Source: Candidatus Omnitrophota bacterium (GTDB taxonomy: Bacteria > Omnitrophota > Gorgyraeia > Gygaellales > Profunditerraquicolaceae). From it: a stretch of 20,393 nucleotides of DNA. The first letter of the stretch is position 1, and each line of letters starts with the position of its first letter. The notes under the pieces were generated by a model. The model did not search any database, had not been told where the DNA came from, and saw only the letters and a program-made list of their open reading frames with translations. The position numbers and the translations under genes were made by a program. Below are positions 13,328 to 20,393 of the stretch, one piece after another. The DNA is taken from contig JAPLMA010000101.1 in NCBI GenBank assembly GCA_026387255.1, positions 1 through 20,393 on the forward strand. Reading direction: 5' to 3'.

Positions 13328-13580
13328 GCTCTTTATATACCTGAATACAACCATCCGGACAGATTACCGCGCACTGCATACATCCAATACAATCTGTTGA
13401 TTTATTTCCCGCCTTTGGCGGGATCCCGTCATTACTTAAGTTATCTTGGCGGGAAAATTCCACAAAATTCAACCCCTGTTTATTTAATTTTATACTTTTC
13501 TTAATCAAACCCTTGGGGCAAAAACTTACGCATAAAAAACAACCCTTACATTTATCCTGATTAATTATAATCTTAGCCAT
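13269..13580 (-). CDS. korD: 2-oxoacid:ferredoxin oxidoreductase, ferredoxin-like delta subunit
   Basis: 103 residues with two 4Fe-4S cluster motifs: CKGCFLCVSFCPKG (C11, C14, C17, C21) and CIGCMQCAVICPDG (C64, C67, C70, C74). It would carry electrons from the TPP site to external ferredoxin. Two parts are foreign. Residues 43-58 (SRQDNLSNDGIPPKAG) are exactly one 48-bp double-hairpin element (13407-13454) in frame, lengthening the linker between clusters. Residues 86-103 are read from the downstream AT-rich repeat. All eight Cys are kept, so function is probably retained. Start overlaps the dxs stop by 8 nt, with AGGTGA upstream. Confidence 0.92.
   Translation of the reverse strand: MAKIIINQDKCKGCFLCVSFCPKGLIKKSIKLNKQGLNFVEFSRQDNLSNDGIPPKAGNKSTDCIGCMQCAVICPDGCIQVYKERKILNPKLETRKLKIQNFV
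13407..13454. repeat. Double-hairpin palindromic element, copy B, in frame in korD (48 bp)
   Basis: Module 1 (13407-13423) is TCCCGCC-TTT-GGCGGGA, a perfect 7-bp hairpin. Module 2 (13424-13454, 31 bp) starts TCCCGTC and ends GGCGGGA. The junction is CGGGATCCCG, as in copy A at 146-212. Its length is a multiple of three and both edges coincide with korD codon boundaries, adding 16 residues without a stop codon. Confidence 0.8.
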
Positions 13581-15438
13581 TATTTTTTATCACCTGGCGA
13601 ATATGCGCGGCAATCCCCATAGCCGTAAGCTTATATTTTTCTAAAAGTAATCCCCGGGCGCCATGTGGGATAAATTCAAATGGCAGGCCAATACGTTCCA
13701 CCGGTTTACTTAACTCCTGAGCAATCGCGCTGCCAAAACCAGCATCCCTTATCCCTTCTTCAATGGTAAAAATAAATTTTGTCACTGCGCTAATTCTTTT
13801 AATTAACTTCATATCCAGCGGCGCAACAAACCGGGCATTAATTAAACTGCCGGATAATCCTTCTTGGCTTAATAATGCCTGTGCTTTCTTCGCCTCAGAA
13901 ACCATGCTGCCTAAAGCAATAATTGTAAAATCCTTACCCTCTTTAATTAACTGCCCTTGCCCTAATTTCAAAGGTGCCGCAAAATCATCCTCTAAAAAAG
14001 TTTCTGCGCGAGGATATCTTATGGCTACTGGTTTATCTAACTGCAAAGCAAATTCCAACATCTGTTCTAACTCCCGGCCATCCCCAGGAGCCATAACAAC
14101 TAAATTCGGGATACTCCTTAAATAGGCAATATCAAATATGCCTTGATGGGTAACTCCATCTTCTCCCACAATTCCCGCCCGGTCAATAGCAAAGATCACC
14201 GGTAACTCTTGCAATGAAACCTCCTGAATAATCTGGTCATATGCGCGCTGCAAGAATGTAGAATATATTGCCACTACCGGCTTAAGCCCTTGTTTGGCCA
14301 GCCCGGCAGCAAAACAAACTGCGTGGGCTTCAGCAATACCGCAATCAAAAAATCTTTCCGGGAAACAATCTCGGAATTTATCCAAACCTGTTCCCTCCGG
14401 CATCGCGGCGGTAATCGCCACAATCCGCTTATCTTTTTGAGCCAACTGCGCTATTTTATCACGAAATATTTCAGTATAGCTTTTTGCTCCCGGTAAAGAT
14501 TTTTTAATCAATACTTCACCCGTATGAACATCAAAGTGGCTGATACCATGAAACCTTACCGGATCTTTTTCAGCAAACAAACAACCCTTGCCTTTTTTGG
14601 TTACGATATGCAAAAGGCGGGGCCCTTTAATCTCTAGGATGTTTTTTAATGTAGAAGTTAATGCATTTAAATCATGCCCGTCAATCGGGCCAAAATAACG
14701 GAACCCTAATTCTTCAAACAACATACCAGGAACAAATAACCCTTTTAATCCTTCTTCAAACTTAACCATAAGTTTTATTAAACGACTGCCTCGGGGCACG
14801 CGGGTTTTTAAAAAATTCACCACATTATCATGAAAACGATTATAAACTGGCAGAGAAATAATTTTATTCAAATAATTACTAATCGCCCCCACATTCGGAG
14901 CAATACTCAATTCATTCGTATTTAAAATTACTAAAATATCTTTTTTTAAATGCCCGGTATTATTTAGGCCTTCAAAACAAAGGCCGCCGCTTAAAGACCC
15001 GTCGCCGATAACACAAACAACCTTAAATTGTTCCTCTTTAGGCAAAAAATCTCTAGCGCAGGCAAGCCCTAAACCTAAAGAAACCGCATTTGAACTATGT
15101 CCGCTTGTAAAAGGATCATAAATTGACTCATCTTTTGAAGGAAAACCGCTTAATCCCTGATATTGTCTAAGGGTAGAAAAATTTTTATTTCGTCCGGTTA
15201 ATATTTTATGCGCGTAAGCCTGATGCCCCACATCAAAAATAATTTTATCTTTGGGGGTATTCAGTAAATAATGCAACGCCACGATTAATTCCACCGCACC
15301 TAGGCTAGAAGCCAAGTGGCCGCCGGTTTGAGAAACAACCTCCAATAGCCTCTGACGGATCTCCGCGCTAAGTCCGCTAAGCTGCTCAAGGCTTAATTTC
15401 TTTAGATCTAAAGGTGAATTTATTTTTTCTAAAAACAT
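13573..15438 (-). CDS. dxs: 1-deoxy-D-xylulose-5-phosphate synthase
   Basis: TPP enzyme joining pyruvate and glyceraldehyde 3-phosphate to give DXP, the first step of the MEP isoprenoid pathway; also feeds thiamine and pyridoxal synthesis. 621 residues, full length. Signatures: DVGHQAYAHKILTGR (H72 region), TSGHSSNAVSLGLG, TPP motif GDGSLSGG (145-152) with GLNN, catalytic E370 in GIAEAHAV (Gln is usual after GIAE), and the AGIVGEDGVTHQG segment. The C-terminal transketolase domain is complete. It begins 3 nt after xseB and overlaps korD by 8 nt, so isoprenoid and 2-oxoacid genes, both thiamine- and pyruvate-related, are coupled. Confidence 0.97.
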   Translation of the reverse strand: MFLEKINSPLDLKKLSLEQLSGLSAEIRQRLLEVVSQTGGHLASSLGAVELIVALHYLLNTPKDKIIFDVGHQAYAHKILTGRNKNFSTLRQYQGLSGFPSKDESIYDPFTSGHSSNAVSLGLGLACARDFLPKEEQFKVVCVIGDGSLSGGLCFEGLNNTGHLKKDILVILNTNELSIAPNVGAISNYLNKIISLPVYNRFHDNVVNFLKTRVPRGSRLIKLMVKFEEGLKGLFVPGMLFEELGFRYFGPIDGHDLNALTSTLKNILEIKGPRLLHIVTKKGKGCLFAEKDPVRFHGISHFDVHTGEVLIKKSLPGAKSYTEIFRDKIAQLAQKDKRIVAITAAMPEGTGLDKFRDCFPERFFDCGIAEAHAVCFAAGLAKQGLKPVVAIYSTFLQRAYDQIIQEVSLQELPVIFAIDRAGIVGEDGVTHQGIFDIAYLRSIPNLVVMAPGDGRELEQMLEFALQLDKPVAIRYPRAETFLEDDFAAPLKLGQGQLIKEGKDFTIIALGSMVSEAKKAQALLSQEGLSGSLINARFVAPLDMKLIKRISAVTKFIFTIEEGIRDAGFGSAIAQELSKPVERIGLPFEFIPHGARGLLLEKYKLTAMGIAAHIRQVIKNNG

Positions 15439-15441
15439 AGT

Positions 15442-15681
15442 TTATTTTTCTTCTCTGTCTGCGTCATCAAATTTATCTAAAGAGATTTTACCGTCTTTTT
15501 TCATCAATAGCTCTACTTTTCGTTGCGCCTCCGCTAAGGTCCCAGAACAAGATTGCGCAATTTTAACCCCTTCTTCATATTTTTTGAGCGACTCACCTAA
15601 AGTAATTTTCCCGCTTGAGAGCTCCTCAACAATCTTCTGCAGCTTTTTCAAATCTTCCTCAAACAAAGTTTTTTCTTTCAT
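15442..15681 (-). CDS. xseB: Exodeoxyribonuclease VII small subunit
   Basis: 79 residues, the family's usual size: FEEDLKKLQKIVEELSSGKITLGESLKKYEEGVKI is the typical helical hairpin that binds the C-terminal helices of XseA. ExoVII cuts single-stranded DNA into oligonucleotides in repair. I chose ATG at 15681 over GTG at 15684 because GGAGG lies 9 nt before it. It overlaps the end of xseA by 23 nt and precedes dxs by 3 nt. Confidence 0.92.
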   Translation of the reverse strand: MKEKTLFEEDLKKLQKIVEELSSGKITLGESLKKYEEGVKIAQSCSGTLAEAQRKVELLMKKDGKISLDKFDDADREEK

Positions 15682-16882
15682 CACTAAACACCTCCAAAAC
15701 GGCGCTCGTAAAAGCGCCTTTATGTAAAACAGTTTTTAATTTATCTCCTGGTTTTATCGTACTAACGTCTTTTAGGATCGCGCCTTGCGGCATAAGCACA
15801 CTTAAGCTGTAGCCCCGAGATAATATCGCCAAAGGGCTTAATGCTTCCAGTCTTTGAATTAATGCGCTAGAGCGCTGGACCGCCAATTCTAAAGCATGCC
15901 GCATATTATAATTTAAGCCTGAGCATAATTCATCGATTTGCTGCTGCTTTTCAAATAAATGATCCCGTGGGCTTTTAAGCATATGCGTAAACGCAATAAG
16001 CCTATTTTTTAAATCACTAATTGTACTATTGATAGAGAAGTCTAGTTGATACCTAAATCCCGCTAATTGAGCTAACAAAGCATTCTTTTTATCCACAATA
16101 ATCTTGGCTGCCGCTGACGGAGTTTCGACGAAAACATCCGCCACTAAATCTGATAAAGTAGTATTAATCTGATGGCCTACCGCAGAGATAACCGGAAGCC
16201 TGGAATTATAAATTGCCCGGGCCACGATTTCCTCATTAAAACTCCAGAGATCCTCGGTGCTCCCTCCTCCCCGGCTGACAATAATTAAATCTAAATGCTT
16301 AAGATTGTTCAAGTCCGCTATGGCCTGGGCAATTTCACTGGCTGCCTGCTCACCCTGCACGCGTACAGAACGTAAGATTACATCCACACCGCAAGCGCCT
16401 TTTTTAAGAATCTGCAAAATATCACGTACTGCGGCCCCCGAGCTTGAGGTAACTATCCCCACCGCAAAAGGCATTTGAGGCAGCGGCTTTTTATGATCAA
16501 CATTAAACAGGCCTTCTTGATCTAATCTTTTCTTTAATTGTTCAAAAGCTAATTGTTGCGCACCAACCCCCTTAAGTTCAATCCTCTCGACAATAATCTG
16601 ATATTGCCCGCGCGGCCCATAAACATCAACTTTACCAAAACAAATAACCTTTTGGCCATCCTCCAGCTTAAATTTTAAGCTTTTATTAGCATGCGCAAAC
16701 ATCGCCCCCAAAATAAGCGCTCCTTCATCTTTAAGTGAAAAATAAAAATGTCCGCTGGTAGCGGCTTTAAAGTTAGAGACCTCTCCTTCCAGCCAAATCT
16801 CGCCAACCTTCTCCTCAAGCAACCCCTTAATCACTTGCGTAATCTGTGAAACAGTATAAATATGTTTACTTAGTTCCGGCAT
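15659..16882 (-). CDS. xseA: Exodeoxyribonuclease VII large subunit
   Basis: 407 residues. An N-terminal OB-fold (about 5-105, VGEIWLEGEVSNFK) is followed by the catalytic domain with TSSSGAAVRDI (D154) and SRGGGSTEDLWSFNEE (R204). A coiled-coil region then binds XseB, and a short C-terminal domain (LSRGYSLS) ends it. Oddity: the normally conserved GHETD reads GHQIN here (237-240 is HQIN), so the position matching E. coli D241, reported as needed for activity, is Asn. The rest of the block (LVADVFVETPSAAA) is conserved. Start supported by AAGGAG 7 nt upstream; overlaps the preceding gene by 17 nt. Confidence 0.94.
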   Translation of the reverse strand: MPELSKHIYTVSQITQVIKGLLEEKVGEIWLEGEVSNFKAATSGHFYFSLKDEGALILGAMFAHANKSLKFKLEDGQKVICFGKVDVYGPRGQYQIIVERIELKGVGAQQLAFEQLKKRLDQEGLFNVDHKKPLPQMPFAVGIVTSSSGAAVRDILQILKKGACGVDVILRSVRVQGEQAASEIAQAIADLNNLKHLDLIIVSRGGGSTEDLWSFNEEIVARAIYNSRLPVISAVGHQINTTLSDLVADVFVETPSAAAKIIVDKKNALLAQLAGFRYQLDFSINSTISDLKNRLIAFTHMLKSPRDHLFEKQQQIDELCSGLNYNMRHALELAVQRSSALIQRLEALSPLAILSRGYSLSVLMPQGAILKDVSTIKPGDKLKTVLHKGAFTSAVLEVFSDERKNFV

Positions 16883-18806
16883 TACTTGTCTCCTTAAGCA
16901 GGGGCTTATCCGGTAGTTTGACTTCAGTGGGTTTTGATTCCACGGGCTTTTCCTGCGGCTTAATCTCGGTGGGTTTTGTCACCACGGTTTTTACCTCAAC
17001 AGTATTTTCCGGTAGCTTGACTTCAGTGGATTTTGATTCCAGTATGGCTTCAACAGGTTTTATATCCACAAGTTTTTCTTCCGGCTTAACTTCAGGTAAA
17101 ACAGGTTTCTTCTTAAAAACTAAGAGCTGAACTGAATAAGGGCTTAAATCTATTGTCTCAACATAGCCCTGATTAAAATCCACATCTTTTTCAAAGCTTG
17201 GTTTAAACTCGCAATTTCGGCTACAATTACTATCCATCACATATTTGCTTAAAACGTAAATATCTTTTAAACCTTTTAAAGAAACCTTGAGTTTACGATT
17301 CAGCGTAGAGAATTTATTGGCTAAATTATTTAATTCTATAGCGCGACTAAGCAGCCCCTTAGTTTTGACGCTTAACCGTAAAGTAGTTAAAGCCAATTGG
17401 CCGGCGAGAATCTTCTTCATGCGATCGGACTTAACGATATTTAAAATTGCCTTTTGTTCCGCGCTATTTAAATAAACTATATTATGAGAGATATAATTCA
17501 TCGCCGCTTGCGGATCAATATAGTTGTAAATAAGCACGGCCAAATAATCGACAGACCTGGTAGAAATCACTCCCACAAATTCATCACTAAATTTGGCCGT
17601 AAACAAATCTTGGCCCAACAAACCAAACATGCGCCAGACATTATAATTAGCTTTAGCAAATCCTTTGTTCTCCGGCCGAGCCAGGTCGAATGAAAAAATA
17701 CCCAAATTTCTAATTACCCCGGACTTTTTATCTCCAAAATCTTCAAGACAAAAATATGTCTGACAATCTATTCCCGCCTCATACATATTTTTAAGCCGCC
17801 CCGGAATATAACTAGCAGAGATATGCGCAAATTTAGCCCTTTCGACTAAAGCATTTGCTGAGCCGTCAAAACTCCATTCATCGACCAAAAGCGGAAGATT
17901 ACTATTAAATTTAAAATAAGTTAACCACTCACGGATAAGCTCAACAAAAGGCTTGCCATAAATAGTATCCTGTTTTTCTTCTGCCGGATCACTGGAATAG
18001 GCGTGCCAAGAAATAAAATCCAAGGGCAGCCGATAACTATAGCAATATTTTATCAACTCATAGATTAAGCTACCCTCAGGTGTTAGTATATTATTAGGCT
18101 CAATATTCCTAAACCAGGCGCTGACTGAAGGCCCGCCTAACGGAATATGTATTTTAGTTTCCCAACGTAATTCATTTACCGCTTCACCTACAATACGGTA
18201 AAGATTAAAATACTCGCTTCGTCCCCCCAAAAAGAAATCTCCTAAATCCGGGGCATTCCAAACTTCATACCAAATATTATATTTTTTCTCACAACTAAAT
18301 TTACGAATAGTATTTTTAACTAATTCTTTATATATCTTTAAATTACGAGGAGCGCTATTTTTATCCAGCACCGCACCTAAGCCATCAGGAGTACCGAATA
18401 AATCCAAAATTACTGTCCCCCCGCTGTCACTTATTTTTTTAATTATTTCTTCATAATTACTCAAGAGCTTCTGATAGGAGTCTTTATCGTTAACTAGCTG
18501 TTGAATCTCCCAAAGATTATATTGAATACGGTAGAAATTACGAAAACCTAAATCCGTCTGCCAGGTAGCCAAAGCATCTGCTGCTGCTAGTGTTTGCGGC
18601 AAGGTTAAATCACGCTGCTTACCTCGGCCACTTAAATCCACGCTTGGTCTATATATTTTAGGAAGGCTAACTACGGGAGAATTTAGATCTAGATTAAACT
18701 CTAGCTCTTCTGGGATTTGGGCAAAAGAAGCCGCCGGGCCAAAGGATAAAAAAAAGATTAAGCATAACAAAACCCCATGTAAGATAACCGACAATTTTCT
18801 AATCAT
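16866..18806 (-). CDS. Secreted GH39-like (beta/alpha)8 protein with a low-complexity tail
   Basis: 646 residues. Signal peptide 1-29 (hydrophobic core, AASFA-Q cleavage). Residues about 40-400 look like a GH39/GH-A clan barrel: ILDLFGTPDG, IWYEVWNAPDL, DFISWHAYSSDP and LLVDEWSF. In GH39 the WNEP Glu is the acid/base and the later Glu (here E310) the nucleophile. Here the acid/base position is Ala (A185), so ordinary glycosidase activity is doubtful. A beta-rich region with CxxxC follows (about 400-566), then an 80-residue Pro/Lys/Glu/Val tail with repeats. It starts directly after the ymdB stop. It may bind or modify an envelope glycan; a role next to RNA and DNA enzymes is not obvious. Confidence 0.72.
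   Translation of the reverse strand: MIRKLSVILHGVLLCLIFFLSFGPAASFAQIPEELEFNLDLNSPVVSLPKIYRPSVDLSGRGKQRDLTLPQTLAAADALATWQTDLGFRNFYRIQYNLWEIQQLVNDKDSYQKLLSNYEEIIKKISDSGGTVILDLFGTPDGLGAVLDKNSAPRNLKIYKELVKNTIRKFSCEKKYNIWYEVWNAPDLGDFFLGGRSEYFNLYRIVGEAVNELRWETKIHIPLGGPSVSAWFRNIEPNNILTPEGSLIYELIKYCYSYRLPLDFISWHAYSSDPAEEKQDTIYGKPFVELIREWLTYFKFNSNLPLLVDEWSFDGSANALVERAKFAHISASYIPGRLKNMYEAGIDCQTYFCLEDFGDKKSGVIRNLGIFSFDLARPENKGFAKANYNVWRMFGLLGQDLFTAKFSDEFVGVISTRSVDYLAVLIYNYIDPQAAMNYISHNIVYLNSAEQKAILNIVKSDRMKKILAGQLALTTLRLSVKTKGLLSRAIELNNLANKFSTLNRKLKVSLKGLKDIYVLSKYVMDSNCSRNCEFKPSFEKDVDFNQGYVETIDLSPYSVQLLVFKKKPVLPEVKPEEKLVDIKPVEAILESKSTEVKLPENTVEVKTVVTKPTEIKPQEKPVESKPTEVKLPDKPLLKETSNAGTK
16910..17041 (-). 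repeat. Repeats encoding the P/K/E/V tail
   Basis: A 33-bp unit at 16910-16942 recurs at 17009-17041 with two base differences, exactly 99 bp (33 codons) apart. Each encodes ESKPTEVKLPD or ESKSTEVKLPE. Degenerate related units (KPTEIKPQEKPV, VDIKPVEAIL) lie between and beyond. Such tails often span or attach to the cell wall; length may vary by repeat slippage. Confidence 0.6.
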
Positions 18807-19586
18807 CTAAATTTTTCTCTGAATTCTTAAAATCGAGCGCGCTTTACCAGTTGTTTCATCTATTTCTACAAGCGCACCATGTAATTGGATATTCCCTTCG
18901 GCAACTTGAAATCTAACTGGAATAGAACTTAAGAAACGAGTAAGCACATCCTCCACTCTTCTACCAATCACCGAATCATAAGGGCCAGTCATACCCACAT
19001 CGGTTATATAGGCAGTACCCTGGGGGAGGATTTTTTCATCGGCAGTCTGAATATGTGTATGTGTGCCTAAAATAGCAGAAACCTTGCCGTCCAAATACCA
19101 ACCTAAAGCTATTTTTTCAGAGGTAGCTTCCGCATGTATATCTACGATGATAATTTTAGTTTCTGCTACCAATTCCTCAGCGGCCTTAAGCGCAGCCTTA
19201 AAAGGACACTCCAGCGCTTCCATAAAAACCCGGCCATTAATATTAATTACTCCTACTTTAACTCCATTACGGGCCTTAAATACTTTTGCGCCACGGCCAG
19301 GTGCCCCACTGGGGAAGTTTAACGGCCGCAAAATTCTTTCCTCCTGGTTGATCAGCTCGAAAATCTCAGGTTTCTTCCAGATATGGTCTACAGAAGTAAG
19401 TACATCCACTCCGGAAGCAAAAAGCTCAACCGCTACCCGAGAAGTAATCCCTGAACCGCCAGAAGCATTTTCAGCATTAGCAATTACAAAATCAATTCCT
19501 AATTCTTGTTTAAGAGGAACAACCAGATTTTTAATTGCCTCTCTGCCCGGGCTACCAACAATATCTCCAATAAAAAGTATTTTCAT
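18807..19586 (-). CDS. ymdB: YmdB-family metallophosphoesterase
   Basis: 259 residues, the family's usual length. Metal-site motifs in order: GDIVG (D8), NAEN (E39, N40), SVDHIW (D67, H68), then DIHAEATSEK (H150 region) and GTHTHIQTAD (H175, H177 region). Characterised members hydrolyse 2',3'-cyclic nucleotides and affect RNA turnover through RNase Y, encoded next door here with 3 nt between genes. The usual GNH motif is VDH here, so the Asn metal ligand (N67 in homologues) is Asp; Asp can also bind metal, so activity may remain. No clear Shine-Dalgarno sequence; translation may couple to rny. Confidence 0.93.
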   Translation of the reverse strand: MKILFIGDIVGSPGREAIKNLVVPLKQELGIDFVIANAENASGGSGITSRVAVELFASGVDVLTSVDHIWKKPEIFELINQEERILRPLNFPSGAPGRGAKVFKARNGVKVGVININGRVFMEALECPFKAALKAAEELVAETKIIIVDIHAEATSEKIALGWYLDGKVSAILGTHTHIQTADEKILPQGTAYITDVGMTGPYDSVIGRRVEDVLTRFLSSIPVRFQVAEGNIQLHGALVEIDETTGKARSILRIQRKI

Positions 19587-19589
19587 AAT

Positions 19590-20393
19590 TTATTTAGCAT
19601 ACTCAATCGTGCGCATCTCGCGAATTACTGTAACTTTGATCTGACCGGGATACTCCATCCCCTCTTCGATTTTCTTACGTATATCCCTACACATGGTCAC
19701 TGCTTCAGAATCATTTATTTTTTCCGGCTGCACAATAACCCGGATCTCTCGCCCAGCCTGAATAGCAAATGATTTTTCCACTCCTTTAAAAAGATTGGCG
19801 ATTGACTCCAACTTATCCAGGCGCTTAACATATATCTCCAACGTTTCTCTTCTGGCCCCGGGGCGTGCGGCGCTAACCGCATCAGCAGCGATGGCTAAAA
19901 CCGCATACATACTCTGCGCCGGCGCCTCTTCATGATGCGATTCAACCGCAGCGACTACCTCAGCGCTTTCATTATATTTCTTAGCCAGATCAGCGCCCAA
20001 TTTAGCATGTGTACCTTCAACCTGATGATCCACGGCCTTGCCAATATCATGAAGGAGCCCAATTCTTCGGCCAAGCTTAAAATCCAAACCTAACTCTGAA
20101 GCCATGATTCCCAATAACAAAGAAACTTCTTTGGAATGCTGCAAAGCATTCTGGCCATAACTAGTGCGATACTTCAGCCGGCCTAAAAGTTTAATTATCT
20201 CCGGGTGCAAGCCATTAACCCCTGCCTCAAAAGCAGCCCGCTCTCCCTCCTCACGGATCTTTTCATCCATTTCTTTTTTAGTCTTTTCCACAATCTCTTC
20301 GATTCGTCCAGGATGAATTCTACCATCAGAAATAAGTTTCTCTAAACTCAAACGGGCAATCTCCCGGCGCACAGCATCGAATCCAGACAAAGT
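19590..20393 (-). CDS. rny: Ribonuclease Y, C-terminal part (cut by window end)
   Basis: The reading frame stays open to the right edge, so the N-terminal membrane anchor, coiled coil and KH domain lie outside the window. The visible 267 residues include the post-KH segment SGFDAVRREIARLSLEKLI with DGRIHPGRIEE, then the HD domain: QHSKEVS, LLHDIGKAVDH (HD pair), HAKLGADLAKKY, and ESHHEEAP, followed by ADAVSAARPGARRETLE. RNase Y starts mRNA decay at the membrane. It is followed by ymdB, the classic rny-ymdB pair. Confidence 0.95.
   Translation of the reverse strand, partial: TLSGFDAVRREIARLSLEKLISDGRIHPGRIEEIVEKTKKEMDEKIREEGERAAFEAGVNGLHPEIIKLLGRLKYRTSYGQNALQHSKEVSLLLGIMASELGLDFKLGRRIGLLHDIGKAVDHQVEGTHAKLGADLAKKYNESAEVVAAVESHHEEAPAQSMYAVLAIAADAVSAARPGARRETLEIYVKRLDKLESIANLFKGVEKSFAIQAGREIRVIVQPEKINDSEAVTMCRDIRKKIEEGMEYPGQIKVTVIREMRTIEYAK

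Noticed and set aside
16846..17130. 94-codon plus-strand ORF with repeated Ser/Gly/Phe/Thr pattern
   Set aside because: It is the antisense reading of the repetitive P/K/E/V tail of the GH39-like gene; the repeats keep the opposite frame open.
1..20393. CRISPR arrays, transposases, phage genes or attachment sites
   Set aside because: No regularly spaced direct repeats and no transposase, integrase or phage protein on either strand; the repeats found are small and non-coding.

Overview
The window (about 40% GC by eye) looks like chromosomal DNA of an uncultured anaerobic bacterium, most plausibly Omnitrophota or a neighbouring PVC-type lineage. This rests on gene content (ferredoxin-linked 2-oxoacid oxidoreductase beside dxs, xseA/xseB, ymdB and rny; PilZ and GGDEF signalling; a compact GluRS; tRNA-Gln with a GluRS nearby) and on abundant small palindromic repeats. 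It is inference from gene style, not a database match.

Left part (1-8.8 kb). A tRNA-Glu gene lies beside a second, broken tRNA-Glu copy that is interrupted by a 67-bp double-hairpin palindromic element. Back-to-back promoters then separate the tRNA unit from a plus-strand signalling operon: a FIST sensor protein (apparently leaderless mRNA), a GAF-containing histidine kinase, and a REC-GGDEF response regulator. tRNA-Leu and a PilZ (c-di-GMP receptor) gene follow on the minus strand, so input, kinase, a possible c-di-GMP output and a c-di-GMP reader sit within 4.5 kb. Next come pyrG (with terminator, strong promoter and a leader of about 240 nt), a small exported protein of unknown function, a second membrane histidine kinase with a single-domain response regulator, and tRNA-Gln.

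Middle (8.8-9.48 kb). About 700 bp has no protein gene. It holds two convergent small-RNA candidates, each with its own promoter and intrinsic terminator, plus a further terminator-like hairpin.

Right part (9.48-20.39 kb). One long co-directional minus-strand gene train, in transcription order: rny (cut by the window end), ymdB, a secreted GH39-like protein, xseA, xseB, dxs, korD, korA, korB, korC, gltX. Gaps are mostly below 5 bp or negative, so it reads as one operon linking RNA decay, DNA repair, isoprenoid synthesis, ferredoxin-linked 2-oxoacid metabolism and glutamyl-tRNA charging. The two exceptions are the junctions on either side of korA, each filled by an AT-rich inverted repeat of about 105-110 bp. 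Two other palindromic repeats have inserted in frame inside korD and korA. The kor segment is therefore a hotspot of repeat insertion into essential-looking genes, comparable in logic to Rickettsia palindromic elements. This is the most unusual feature of the window. Several conserved genes also carry changes at expected catalytic or metal-binding positions (XseA, YmdB, the GH39-like protein), and GluRS lacks a segment.
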